64,000 nt of DNA, from the IMG/VR virus record IMGVR_UViG_3300025120_000017, positions 62,001 through 126,000 of that record; one strand, 5' to 3'. Positions 26,765 through 36,229 of this stretch are shown piece by piece (the first letter of the stretch is position 1; the number at the start of each line of letters is the position of its first letter). A program made the position numbers and the translations under genes. Origin of the DNA: a virus. The notes under the pieces are model-generated. The model saw only the letters and a list, made by a program, of their open reading frames with translations, was not told the origin of the DNA and searched no databases.

Positions 26765-29700
26765 TTAATCAGTAATATCAGTAGTTACATTTCCAGATAG
26801 TTTATTAAATGTATTTTGGTATGTAAGCGTTGGTATATCAGAAGAACTTACAGAGTTAGATTTGTATCTTGAATTTATTTCTAAATCAAACGAAAATATC
26901 TGCTCATCATAAAATACATCGAATCCTAATATCTTAGAAAATAATACTTGAGTAACTCCGGATGCTCCACCTACTCTACCTGTACCTCCTGTGCCTGGAC
27001 CAAAATAATCTGTCATTCTAAATTGATAAACAATTTGGATTGATATACCTTTTTCGGTACCTTTTTCTAAATTTAATTTACTAGGTGTATCATTACCATT
27101 AACCCTAACGTCTTTATATTCTTGTGGTACCATATACATATAGCAACCACATGATTTTGATCCTATTAAATACTTATCATCATCTTGAAAAGATAATTTA
27201 TTGGTATTTTTATTAATATCCATATATAAAGGAGATTGTTTATAAAATACAGTATCATCATTTTCCCTATCAAGCGGCGCATATTTAGATACTGTTGTAT
27301 TACTTCTAATAAATTCAGTGATATTAGGAGAAGATGTTGCTGATATACCTGCTTGTAATACAGGATGCTCTGCGTGTACATATACTGAATCATTTGTTAA
27401 TGTACTAGTTACTCCAGGTATGTCTCCGCTCCCTGGAGCAGTCACATTATCAGTTGTTGCTACTCCGCTCCATATAAAGTTTTCAGGAGTAGCAACATAA
27501 TTAGCAGTTGCTCCTGGAGTATTAGAAACAAGATATTCATTATATGAACCTACTGGAGAATTAACAACCCCGGTATCACCAACAAGTGCATTAGTTTCAT
27601 ATATTGCCTTAGTTCCTGTAACATCACTATTTCTAACATACACAAATTGACCATTTACTTGAGCAGATTGTGAAGGTAGCTTAACTGCTGTTCCGCCAGG
27701 TCCTAATGTATTTAAAGTATCTTCTTGAAGTGGATTACTTAACCCTATAGCAGGAGTTGAATATTTAAGATTTAATGTTCTTATTAACTTAGATCCACCT
27801 GATGCTGTGTATAATTCAATATCTGTAGCGGCAGCATTTTCAATTCTTAAGAAATAGTTCTTAGATACTATAACACCTTTAGGCTTATCAAGGTCGCTTA
27901 CAATATCTTTATAATTTCCAGCAAAAACAGAAACAAATTCATTTTGTTGAATAATTTTTTGGTTTCCTAAATCATCTTCAATTTTAATAACTAATACTCC
28001 TAAAGTCTTTTCAACTTGTGCCCTTAATGAATCAATTTCATTTTGCATTTCCTGTAGCTTGTCAAAAATAGAAATAACATTTCGTTCTGATGTTAAATAG
28101 CCACTTGCTAAATTAAAAGCTTGGTGAGCATAAAATGTATCATTTTGTGAAAATTGGTCTGCTATATGACCATCAATTCCTTTAGCAGTTAAGTCCTGTT
28201 GTAATTTAATATTAACTTTCTCATCTGATGCTTCTTTAACTATTGATAATATGTCTTTAGAAACTCCTAAGTCATCTGGGAAATCTATTCTTATAATGTC
28301 TGAATATTCTGATTCCAATGGATTACTAGGATATCCTGCCTCTGAAATAGACCTTATTCTAATTTCAACAGATTCATTAGGTTGAATTGAAATATCTAAT
28401 TGGTTAATGTTAACTGAATCGCCATCTTCTGTGTTTTGTGCAGCCCATGCATATGATCCTGATATTGCATCAAATACCCTATGCCTTAAAGGAGTTTTAG
28501 TGCTTATCCAATTTGAGTATACTCCATTAAGCTCAGTGCCATCATTAGAAGTTCTTTTAAATTCTTCTAAGTTATTTGCGGATCCTCCTTTTGTTAGGTA
28601 TCTATGCTCAACTAAAAATTGAATAACATCTTGTGTACTGCCATCTATTGCAGTTTTTTCTATAGGCAAATCAAAAAATCCTCTAATTCTATATTTAGCA
28701 GAAGCAGCTGATGTTGTTTTATCACTTGCTTTAGTAATGATGTCATTAACTGTTGTGTTATATAATGTTTCAGTACTAGCACGCTCGTCAATAAGATTTG
28801 CTAATTTATTTTTATCAGTCTGTCTATCTACATCAGTTTTATATGTTTTAGTACTAACCTCATTTCTAAGTTTTTTAACAGATTCATCTAATTGATTTAA
28901 TTGGCTTTTAAGTGAATTCTTTTCTTTATTAAGTGATTCAATTTCTTTATTACTCTGTACATCAGTTATATGTTTATTAATTTGAACTACTTGTAATTCA
29001 GTAGGATTTTCCGATGCAGAAAAAGATACTCTATTAGGTACCACGCCTTTGCTAGATGGTGGTATGTTCTCATTTGCTATGCTTAATAGAGTAGCGCCAA
29101 AATCAACAACGTTTTCTTGGTAATATGTTTCTAATGTCTTTATAATGCCGTTATCATTAATAGATAATTCACTTGAATAAAAACCAACGCCTGGTGTCCA
29201 ATTATCAGATGGTTGATTTGATAATGGGTCTATAGGTTTAATAAATTGTACTATATATTCATTAAACCCTACTCCTATTTGTACATCAGGAACTAATGGA
29301 GTTGTACTATAAAACTTAAGATTATCTGATCCTACTGTAACAGAGTCATAGCCTTCAACAAGAATCACAGAAACTGTATTTGTAGCGAAGTCAATATTAG
29401 TAATGGAGTATCTTGTGTTTTTTGAATTTTTATTAACTAATACAGAATCTCCTATTTTTAATTGTTGAGTTTCAAGTAAATTAGATGTCTTATCGTTATA
29501 TGTTAATTTATCTAATTGAAATTTAATATTTTTCTTAATTGCATTAACTCCATTAACTTCAACTGTTTCATTTTCTTCAAATGATCTAAGTACTGAAAAA
29601 TTTCCATAAAATCTAGATTCTTTTGGAGGTAGCTTAATAACATCTTCATCTAATGCATATTCTATTCCTGCACCTACTATAGTGTCAATAAAATCATTAT

Positions 29701-30238
29701 AATCAATGTTAGAATTTCCTTTAAAGCTTTGATTAAAAAGAGATAGCTTACTATCATCATTAAGATTTAATATAAACCTATGTGATTTAGCTTCTCTAGT
29801 ATCAGGATTTATTTCTTTTCCAAAATTATATGTAACATATAAGTAAGGATTTAAAAAAGATTCAAAAAACCAGTTATTTTTATTTTGAAAGCTAGTAGGT
29901 ACTTTAATATTTTTTATATCACTAGCAGCTTTCATTAAGCTTGTTGTTGCAACTGTTCTAAATGTACCGTCTTGTAATCTAATTGATGCATCACTACCTG
30001 ATAGCCCAGTAAGCTGTTTAATGTTTTCATCTATTCGCTGAACATCTTTCTTTAATGATCCAAGTGAAGGGATTGATACTGTTTTTATCGAATTATTAGA
30101 AATATCTTCAATTTTTAACTCTACTGTATCAGCTTCACTATTAATAACATCAGATAACTTTGAAAGTATGTCTGAATTATTTCTCTGTAGCTTAATAAGA
30201 TTATCAATTACGGATGCTAATGTATTTTTGCTCTCCAT
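26765..30238 (-). CDS. Giant baseplate-associated structural protein with coiled coil and FN3-like domain
   Basis: A 1157-residue protein. The N-terminal 85 residues are helical (NTLASVIDNLIKLQRNNSDI...). A clear coiled coil lies near 430-485 (KEIESLNKEKNSLKSQLNQL). A fibronectin-III-like region follows near 610-670, ending SVEIRIRSISEAGYPSNPLE and YSDIIRIDFP. A second coiled-coil segment is near 735-755 (KLQEMQNEIDSLRAQVEKTL). The C-terminal third is Gly/Thr/Ser-rich and beta-like. This architecture fits an extended peripheral baseplate protein that holds fibres. It lies 13 bp downstream of the 691-residue structural gene. Not assignable to a named T4 protein with confidence. Confidence 0.65.
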   Translation of the reverse strand: MESKNTLASVIDNLIKLQRNNSDILSKLSDVINSEADTVELKIEDISNNSIKTVSIPSLGSLKKDVQRIDENIKQLTGLSGSDASIRLQDGTFRTVATTSLMKAASDIKNIKVPTSFQNKNNWFFESFLNPYLYVTYNFGKEINPDTREAKSHRFILNLNDDSKLSLFNQSFKGNSNIDYNDFIDTIVGAGIEYALDEDVIKLPPKESRFYGNFSVLRSFEENETVEVNGVNAIKKNIKFQLDKLTYNDKTSNLLETQQLKIGDSVLVNKNSKNTRYSITNIDFATNTVSVILVEGYDSVTVGSDNLKFYSTTPLVPDVQIGVGFNEYIVQFIKPIDPLSNQPSDNWTPGVGFYSSELSINDNGIIKTLETYYQENVVDFGATLLSIANENIPPSSKGVVPNRVSFSASENPTELQVVQINKHITDVQSNKEIESLNKEKNSLKSQLNQLDESVKKLRNEVSTKTYKTDVDRQTDKNKLANLIDERASTETLYNTTVNDIITKASDKTTSAASAKYRIRGFFDLPIEKTAIDGSTQDVIQFLVEHRYLTKGGSANNLEEFKRTSNDGTELNGVYSNWISTKTPLRHRVFDAISGSYAWAAQNTEDGDSVNINQLDISIQPNESVEIRIRSISEAGYPSNPLESEYSDIIRIDFPDDLGVSKDILSIVKEASDEKVNIKLQQDLTAKGIDGHIADQFSQNDTFYAHQAFNLASGYLTSERNVISIFDKLQEMQNEIDSLRAQVEKTLGVLVIKIEDDLGNQKIIQQNEFVSVFAGNYKDIVSDLDKPKGVIVSKNYFLRIENAAATDIELYTASGGSKLIRTLNLKYSTPAIGLSNPLQEDTLNTLGPGGTAVKLPSQSAQVNGQFVYVRNSDVTGTKAIYETNALVGDTGVVNSPVGSYNEYLVSNTPGATANYVATPENFIWSGVATTDNVTAPGSGDIPGVTSTLTNDSVYVHAEHPVLQAGISATSSPNITEFIRSNTTVSKYAPLDRENDDTVFYKQSPLYMDINKNTNKLSFQDDDKYLIGSKSCGCYMYMVPQEYKDVRVNGNDTPSKLNLEKGTEKGISIQIVYQFRMTDYFGPGTGGTGRVGGASGVTQVLFSKILGFDVFYDEQIFSFDLEINSRYKSNSVSSSDIPTLTYQNTFNKLSGNVTTDITD

Positions 30239-30251
30239 TTATTTAGTCTTT

Positions 30252-32327
30252 TTATTTTATTACATCTATTTCAAATATATACTTGGTTGCATCTACACAT
30301 ATAATCTCAATTATAGGTTTAGCATTAATTAAATCAGCTAATGTTAATTTTCCTACTAGCCAATTCCAAGAACCTTGATTAAAAATATTATTACCATCTG
30401 TGTAAAATATTATTTCTGATAATGAATCTATCGTAAGTGTATTTTCAAATGATATTTTATAACTTTGTCCTGTTTGCCACTTATTTACTCTATCATCAAT
30501 ATTAATTTTTATATCATTTGATACAGTAGAATCTGCGGTTTTATTTTTAAAATAATTACTAAATGTACCAAGAAATATAATATTATTTCTAGTTTTATAA
30601 TTAACATCTGCTGTGTTTGTTATACCATTCCCGCTTACATAACTAAAGCTTCCTGTATCTGTATAGCAAATTCCTATATTATTATATGATTGTACATCAT
30701 TTAGAAAAGTTAATCTATTAGGAGTTGATTTATCAATTTTAATACCATTTCCTTGATAAAACGTGTCAAGATTGTAAGTGAGAGTTTCTGTTAATTCCCC
30801 TGCCGCAAGAGAATTGATTCTCTTACTATTATTATTAATAAGATCTATTAAAGTGCTTGGGCTTTCTAATGCAATCTGTGCATTGGAAACCTGTTCACTT
30901 AAAGCACTTATGCTATTTTTTAATTCATCTATGGTTGATTGACCATAGTAAAACTTTTCTAAATTATCTACTTGAGATGATAGTGTTTGTACTTTTATAT
31001 TTAGCGTTTGAAATGTTTCTAATGTATTTTGAAGACCTATCATTGCATCAGAATATAAATCCATAGAAAATGTATTATACTCATTTATTACCTTTTCTAT
31101 TCCAACATTATCTGCGCTTGTGTCAAATTTTACATTAAGTTTAAGACCATATGAATTACCGTTTAATTTAGTAATAGGATTAGGTTTAAATTTGCTAAAT
31201 GTTTTAATAGTTGAACCATCAGCAATAGTTTCTTTAAAATCATCAATAAATAAAACACCATAAAGGTTTCTTACAGTATCACTTGGGTTAGATACGTCAT
31301 ATATATCATAATAAACAAGAACTACATTAAACTTAAAATCTTGAGCTAACGCAGTTGCATTAAATTCACTAAGTAATTGAACATTTGGATCATCAGCAAC
31401 TTTTTTATAATCAGCAGCATCCCAGTCAATGATAGCACCATCCATATTAGATACCGTCATGTTATATGTGCTAGAACCTGCAATATCAGTAGATGCTTGA
31501 ATTACTTTATTGGTTACATTACCAAATGTATTATTAGTTGAATATGTATTAGTAGTATTATTATCAAAATATGCAGTTACTGACATAGATGGGTCAACAT
31601 GAGATGTTCTACCTTCAATATTATTACCATTAGTTCCTGTCCATGATACTGCTGGTGAATAATTACTATCATTTCTTAAACCAAATAAAACATCTGCAGT
31701 ATTTCCATGTGTTGTTGGTATATGTAAGTAAACTTCTGTATATGCTTGACCGCCTTTCTTTACATTATTAACAACATCAATATCACCTAAATACTTTACA
31801 ACTCTATTATAAATATTAAGACTTGTGTTATCGGTGTTTTCAGTTTCTTCTTCATATAGGTTAGAAGATGCTGCTACTGTACTTCTAGCTGTTTGGAATC
31901 GCATTGATCCTAAATTAGTCATCCATTTCCAAAATATTCTTTCAGAGACGGTTGATTTAAGGCTATCATCGTATACCCCGCCCCCAGAGTTTGTAGAGTT
32001 AAGAATTAATGTTTCCCAGTTAAGAACATAGTTTTCAAAACTATTAGCCATATATACATTACTCTTTTGTACACCATTTATCATATCCGTGATAACTGTT
32101 GGATCTGGAGTTCCTGTATTATCATCATTCCCAATTGCTTGAAATGATGGTGCATTATTACTATTTGTAGGCTGCTTAAATGTAGGAACATCAAGACATG
32201 CAAATTTAGAAAATGTAAATCTAAAGTTATCGTCACTAAATGTTTTTGATATATCTAAAGCAGCAGAAGGAAATACATAAAATGTTCCTCCTTGGGTACT
32301 TATAGGTTTTATAAGAGGTGTTGCCAT
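30252..32327 (-). CDS. Virion structural protein, baseplate/fibre associated
   Basis: A 691-residue protein. The N-terminal region (TQGGTFYVFPSAALDIS, then FRFTFSKFACLDVP) and the block NSFENYVLNWETLI ... STVSERIFWKWMTNLGSMRF near 95-150 look like a conserved attachment domain. A coiled coil lies near 445-500 (LETFQTLNIKVQTLSSQVDN, then LKNSISALSEQVSNAQIAL). The C-terminal 150 residues are beta-rich. No enzymatic motif. It follows a terminator and an exact promoter-like element, so it probably starts a transcript with the two giant genes downstream. The role is inferred from architecture and context. Confidence 0.62.
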   Translation of the reverse strand: MATPLIKPISTQGGTFYVFPSAALDISKTFSDDNFRFTFSKFACLDVPTFKQPTNSNNAPSFQAIGNDDNTGTPDPTVITDMINGVQKSNVYMANSFENYVLNWETLILNSTNSGGGVYDDSLKSTVSERIFWKWMTNLGSMRFQTARSTVAASSNLYEEETENTDNTSLNIYNRVVKYLGDIDVVNNVKKGGQAYTEVYLHIPTTHGNTADVLFGLRNDSNYSPAVSWTGTNGNNIEGRTSHVDPSMSVTAYFDNNTTNTYSTNNTFGNVTNKVIQASTDIAGSSTYNMTVSNMDGAIIDWDAADYKKVADDPNVQLLSEFNATALAQDFKFNVVLVYYDIYDVSNPSDTVRNLYGVLFIDDFKETIADGSTIKTFSKFKPNPITKLNGNSYGLKLNVKFDTSADNVGIEKVINEYNTFSMDLYSDAMIGLQNTLETFQTLNIKVQTLSSQVDNLEKFYYGQSTIDELKNSISALSEQVSNAQIALESPSTLIDLINNNSKRINSLAAGELTETLTYNLDTFYQGNGIKIDKSTPNRLTFLNDVQSYNNIGICYTDTGSFSYVSGNGITNTADVNYKTRNNIIFLGTFSNYFKNKTADSTVSNDIKINIDDRVNKWQTGQSYKISFENTLTIDSLSEIIFYTDGNNIFNQGSWNWLVGKLTLADLINAKPIIEIICVDATKYIFEIDVIK

Positions 32328-32341
32328 ATTTGACTAATTTT

Positions 32342-32356
32342 CTTTTTATATTTAAT
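32342..32356 (-). promoter_or_regulatory. Candidate late-promoter element
   Basis: An exact minus-strand ATTAAATATAAAAAG, 14 nt upstream of the ATG at 32327 and about 20 nt downstream of an intrinsic terminator. This terminator-then-element order supports a promoter function. Confidence 0.55.
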
Positions 32357-32360
32357 TAAA

Positions 32361-32394
32361 CATAAAACAAGAAAACCGAGGCAAGAAGCCTCGG
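32361..32394 (-). terminator. Intrinsic terminator after the spike gene group
   Basis: A 7-bp GC-rich stem (CCGAGGC/GCCTCGG) with a 5-nt loop is followed on the minus strand by TTTTCTTGTTTT. It lies 54 bp beyond the stop of the 171-residue gene and ends the transcript that carries the tail-spike genes. Confidence 0.85.
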
Positions 32395-32447
32395 CTAATA
32401 AAATATTCTTAAAAATTACACATTAATAAGATATGATTAATATATTT

Positions 32448-32963
32448 TTATACAAATGATATAGTTTTCCATATAGTTGCATTATATAATTTAGCAACAT
32501 TAGCAGTAGTGTCATAAACCATTTCCCCTCCTACTAAACCTGCTATATTAATATCTCCAATTTCAGTAGTAGTTAATCTAGGTAATTTAAGTAAATCAAA
32601 CGTAGATACATCTAAACCACTAAAATTACCAGTAGATGTTTTAGCAAATAATTTCTCTGCTACTTTGTTTCCAGTTGATCCTAACACCATAAAAGATTCA
32701 TCTTTATTTAAAAGAATATCTCCATCATTTAGTGATAAATCACCAATAGTTACTCCTACGCCTAAAGATGCTACTGTAAGTCCTTCAGTTATGATTACAC
32801 CATTTGAACCAACTCCAGTGTTATCAAATTTTCCTGTAGTTGTATCTAAAATTCCTAACAGACCATTAATGCCACTAATTACTGTAGAAAAATTATCATT
32901 TATGGTAATCCTATCAGCTGCTATTGAGCTAGTACCTTGTAGTGTTGTTACGCTTATTGACAT
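32448..32963 (-). CDS. Short fibre-base-like protein sharing the spike N-terminal domain
   Basis: A 171-residue protein. The start MSISVTTLQGTSSIAADRITINDNFSTV is clearly related in pattern to the MGKIIVLKGTGSILADRESINKNF start of the next two genes: a GT-SI-ADR-IN-NF signature. This suggests a common virion-attachment domain. The middle has a beta-rich repetitive part (GVIITEGLTVASLGVGVTIG). The C-terminus (GGEMVYDTTANVAKLYNATIWKTISF) resembles the common fibre ending in which a strand pair closes a trimer. It could be a minimal fibre or a spacer. It is the last gene before a terminator. Confidence 0.62.
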   Translation of the reverse strand: MSISVTTLQGTSSIAADRITINDNFSTVISGINGLLGILDTTTGKFDNTGVGSNGVIITEGLTVASLGVGVTIGDLSLNDGDILLNKDESFMVLGSTGNKVAEKLFAKTSTGNFSGLDVSTFDLLKLPRLTTTEIGDINIAGLVGGEMVYDTTANVAKLYNATIWKTISFV

Positions 32964-32996
32964 GTTTAATTATTATTTTGTTTTATATTTATTTCA

Positions 32997-34526
32997 TTAG
33001 ATTATTCTTATATCAGTAACTCCGCTTCTTATACCGGACGAATTACTAGAAATTGCCGTTCCGTAATTAAGTAAAGTTGTGGGTATTATAGCATTAGTTA
33101 CTATATTATCTATTTGTACATTCAAATCCGTAGAAGTAGAATCGTCTAATAGTATGTATCCATCAGTAACTCCTTGTGCTGAAACTTTGAACCTACTATT
33201 TATGATATGAAACATTGCATATCTTGTAGGTATTAAAATACTACTGGCTGCCAATGAATCGTGTTTATAGTCAATAGAACAATCTTGAAACATTATATCT
33301 ACATACGCTTTTTCATTACTAGATGATATATTGAATAACGGAAATCCATCTTCAACTGTAAGTTTACATTTATCTAATTTGAATCTTGTATAAGTTTCAC
33401 TATTGTTATTAGTAAATCTAAACAAAGCTCTTTGTGTTGCTTGGTCTCCGGTCTTTATAACTATTTCATCAATATTAATATCAACATAGTTAAAAGCGTG
33501 TGTGCCCGTAGCATCGTGATATTCTTGAATATTCATTATATTAAAGTAAGAAACTTGAGCGGCTCCGCTATTAACCCATTCTAATCTTTTTGCAGTTACT
33601 TTAAACGTGTTGGTTCCAGTTATAGCATATACATTATCTGTAAACCAAGGAACTCTATCAACATTTATAAAATATTTATGCGTATCAGCAACACAGTACC
33701 CACAAGTAATTTTTCCTTTTACATTTAAGTCTATCAGTTGACTACCTTCTGCTTGGCAAAATATTGCGGCTACATTTACATTTCCTCCAACTTCAATAAC
33801 AGCACTTGATGCGTGTGCTCCTAAGAAATAGTGACCTCCCATAACATCTCCAGTTACAGACCCTTTTAGGAATCCTTGATAGGTTTCGGGAACAAGGTCG
33901 GATTGAACATAAAAGTGTGTTCCGATATCAGCTTTGTTACTTCCTGTTGGTTCTAATAAAGTTGTACTTTTTATATTAAATTCTACGGTTGACCCTTCGG
34001 TTATTAGTATAAATCCACTTCCGAAATCATTATTACTTCTACCTACAAATTCCCCTTCTCCTGTAATGTAAAATTTAATAGGATTAGCACCATTATTTGT
34101 TTTACCTACATCATGGAACATTATAGTATCCTTTGCTTGGCCGCCATTTCTAAAAGTAAAAAGAACTGGTTGGTCAGTCAAATGAGGATTTGTAATTCCT
34201 GTTCCGGGTAAAAAATGATAAGTAACTTCATCTTTACCTAAACCAATTTCATTAGTCATCATCGTGGTAATCAAAATAGTATCTCCAAAAGTTGCTCCCA
34301 GTTCTGCCCCAGCAATTGTTTTATATTTTTTAATTAAACTTCCTTTTATTGCAGTGGAATTATCACCATTTGTAGCATCTACTACTAATATTTGATTTGA
34401 AATTATTACACTATTAATGTTTTTTAAACTATTAACATCTTCATGTAAATGTTTAAAGTTTTTATTTATGCTCTCTCTATCGGCTAATATCGACCCAGTC
34501 CCTTTAAGTACTATTATTTTACCCAT
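32997..34526 (-). CDS. Tail spike-like beta-helix protein 1
   Basis: A 509-residue protein. The first 32 residues are identical to those of the 34553-36214 protein (KGTGSILADRESINKNFKHL) and probably form the baseplate-attachment domain. A pectate-lyase-type entry block (ILVVDATNGDNSTAIKGSLI...YKTIAGAE) follows near 45-80. The rest has the short-strand, Asn/Gly/Ile-rich pattern of a right-handed beta-helix, usual for spikes that bind or degrade surface polysaccharide. No catalytic residues can be named. The leader and first codons lie in a perfect 112-bp repeat shared with the upstream spike gene. Confidence 0.7.
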   Translation of the reverse strand: MGKIIVLKGTGSILADRESINKNFKHLHEDVNSLKNINSVIISNQILVVDATNGDNSTAIKGSLIKKYKTIAGAELGATFGDTILITTMMTNEIGLGKDEVTYHFLPGTGITNPHLTDQPVLFTFRNGGQAKDTIMFHDVGKTNNGANPIKFYITGEGEFVGRSNNDFGSGFILITEGSTVEFNIKSTTLLEPTGSNKADIGTHFYVQSDLVPETYQGFLKGSVTGDVMGGHYFLGAHASSAVIEVGGNVNVAAIFCQAEGSQLIDLNVKGKITCGYCVADTHKYFINVDRVPWFTDNVYAITGTNTFKVTAKRLEWVNSGAAQVSYFNIMNIQEYHDATGTHAFNYVDINIDEIVIKTGDQATQRALFRFTNNNSETYTRFKLDKCKLTVEDGFPLFNISSSNEKAYVDIMFQDCSIDYKHDSLAASSILIPTRYAMFHIINSRFKVSAQGVTDGYILLDDSTSTDLNVQIDNIVTNAIIPTTLLNYGTAISSNSSGIRSGVTDIRII

Positions 34527-34540
34527 AACTTTTTTATATT
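34429..34540. repeat. 112-bp direct repeat, copy 1
   Basis: This segment is identical base for base to 36117-36228. It spans the upstream leader, the start codon and about 32 codons of a spike gene. Identity at synonymous sites and in the leader implies recent duplication or ongoing gene conversion. Confidence 0.95.
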
Positions 34541-34552
34541 CTTAATTTTGTT

Positions 34553-36214
34553 TTATAATAGACTTTCGTATTTTGAATATTCGGTTAATATTGTAGAATC
34601 TAACAGTTTCATCTTTGGTATCCCAGTTGCATAAGAGTTTCCTGTAAAACTATCTACAAATGTATTAATTTTTACCGTTCCGTTTGATATAAACTCACCA
34701 ACAATATAAGCATTATCTTCTGTATTGTCATCTGTTCCAAATACAACTTGACCAGCAGTAATTGCCAATGGATTTATGATAACCTTAGTTGTTCCATTAA
34801 AGGTAAAGTTAGAAAATTTAGTATCTATGACTGAACCTCCATACCTATTAGAACCTCTTTTCCAATCGTAGAAACTTGTTTGAGCTGCAGGGTCAGTATA
34901 AACAATAGTTGTATTATTATAATTTATAATTGCCTTTGATTTATGAATTGAGGTATTTGTCTTTCTTGAATAATCTAATCTTGCCCCAACACCCAATAAT
35001 ACTAAATCAACATTCATATCAAGTACCAAAGAAATCGGTGCATATGCTGTGTCTGTACTAACAGATGATACTGATTGGTGCCCACCATTACCTGGCGCAA
35101 CCGTTGTATCGTTGTGTATTTTCAAAATTCCTACATTAAATTGTACATAATGATTACAATCTTTATATGCTAAAATAATACCATTTTCATCTAATGACAT
35201 ATTTGGTCGAGGGTCATAAAATTCATATAAAGGGGTGTTTATAATATATGTAGATTTAGCAGTTGCCGAATTAGCACATTGTATATTAGCTCTTGCACCA
35301 CCTACATAATGACTACCGGTTGTTATTGATTTTTCTGCTGATAAAGTTGCAAAAGAATTATCACAAGTTGATGATGAACCACTGTTTGTAATTAATGTAA
35401 CACCATAACTTAAATCATTTGTTCTAATACTACCTTTTGTATGAATATTAATATTCGTATTGGCAGCACCAAGATTTACTACTACCCAAGCATTGACTAT
35501 ATCACCACTTGCTCTAACATCTATCGTACACCCATTACCACCTAAATAAAATAACCAACCATCATCACCAATAATTTCGATATGTTCAGAATCGAGCATT
35601 ACTACCTTAGATGCTGATGTTAATCTTACAATAGACCTTCTCCACACACCATACCAATATGAATCAATTGTAAATCTGCCACCTATTATAGTATAAGAAA
35701 TATCTGTTCCTGATTTATCTGTCCATAATGCATTCCAATTTTCTCCTGTTATGTTTGGGTCAGTTGACGGATATGACATTGTTGAATTATTTTCAAAAAT
35801 ATAAGTAATTCCATCTTTACCTCTATTTGCTTCTACAACATCTGTGATTATTTTAATAATATTTCCAACTACTGCCACATTTTCTGCACCTTCAATAGTT
35901 TTAAAAGGTTTATCATAACTCCCTTTTACTGCAGTTGCATTATCACCATTTATGGCATCAACAATTAATATGCCAGTATTTAGTTGCTGGTCAATAGGTA
36001 CACTATTTTTCAAACTCTCCAATGCATCAGTGACAGTAGTTCCAGGCACGGTTGACTCATTATCTACATTCCCAGAAGTCGTTTTAACATTTTTATTAGT
36101 AATTGTGCTTTCTATGCTATTAACATCTTCATGTAAATGTTTAAAGTTTTTATTTATGCTCTCTCTATCGGCTAATATCGACCCAGTCCCTTTAAGTACT
36201 ATTATTTTACCCAT
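34553..36214 (-). CDS. Tail spike-like beta-helix protein 2
   Basis: A 553-residue paralogue of the preceding spike. The N-terminal attachment domain is identical over 32 residues. It is followed by a short linker (residues 35-75) and the block ILIVDAINGDNATAVKGSYD then FKTIEGAENVAVVG. The remaining 450 residues are beta-helix-like and diverge fully from the other spike. The pair looks like alternative or stacked receptor-recognition spikes on a common anchor. No catalytic motif is identifiable. It lies 16 bp downstream of the gp7-like gene and carries the second copy of the 112-bp repeat. Confidence 0.7.
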   Translation of the reverse strand: MGKIIVLKGTGSILADRESINKNFKHLHEDVNSIESTITNKNVKTTSGNVDNESTVPGTTVTDALESLKNSVPIDQQLNTGILIVDAINGDNATAVKGSYDKPFKTIEGAENVAVVGNIIKIITDVVEANRGKDGITYIFENNSTMSYPSTDPNITGENWNALWTDKSGTDISYTIIGGRFTIDSYWYGVWRRSIVRLTSASKVVMLDSEHIEIIGDDGWLFYLGGNGCTIDVRASGDIVNAWVVVNLGAANTNINIHTKGSIRTNDLSYGVTLITNSGSSSTCDNSFATLSAEKSITTGSHYVGGARANIQCANSATAKSTYIINTPLYEFYDPRPNMSLDENGIILAYKDCNHYVQFNVGILKIHNDTTVAPGNGGHQSVSSVSTDTAYAPISLVLDMNVDLVLLGVGARLDYSRKTNTSIHKSKAIINYNNTTIVYTDPAAQTSFYDWKRGSNRYGGSVIDTKFSNFTFNGTTKVIINPLAITAGQVVFGTDDNTEDNAYIVGEFISNGTVKINTFVDSFTGNSYATGIPKMKLLDSTILTEYSKYESLL

Positions 36215-36228
36215 AACTTTTTTATATT
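36117..36228. repeat. 112-bp direct repeat, copy 2
   Basis: Perfect match to 34429-34540 with exactly the same relation to the start codon of a spike gene. Recombination between the two copies would delete or swap one spike gene. Confidence 0.95.
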
Positions 36229-36229
36229 T

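Noticed and set aside
27166-27393. A second minus-strand frame inside the 1157-residue gene
   Set aside because: It lies wholly within a long convincing gene, with AT-driven Ile/Met/Tyr-rich composition.
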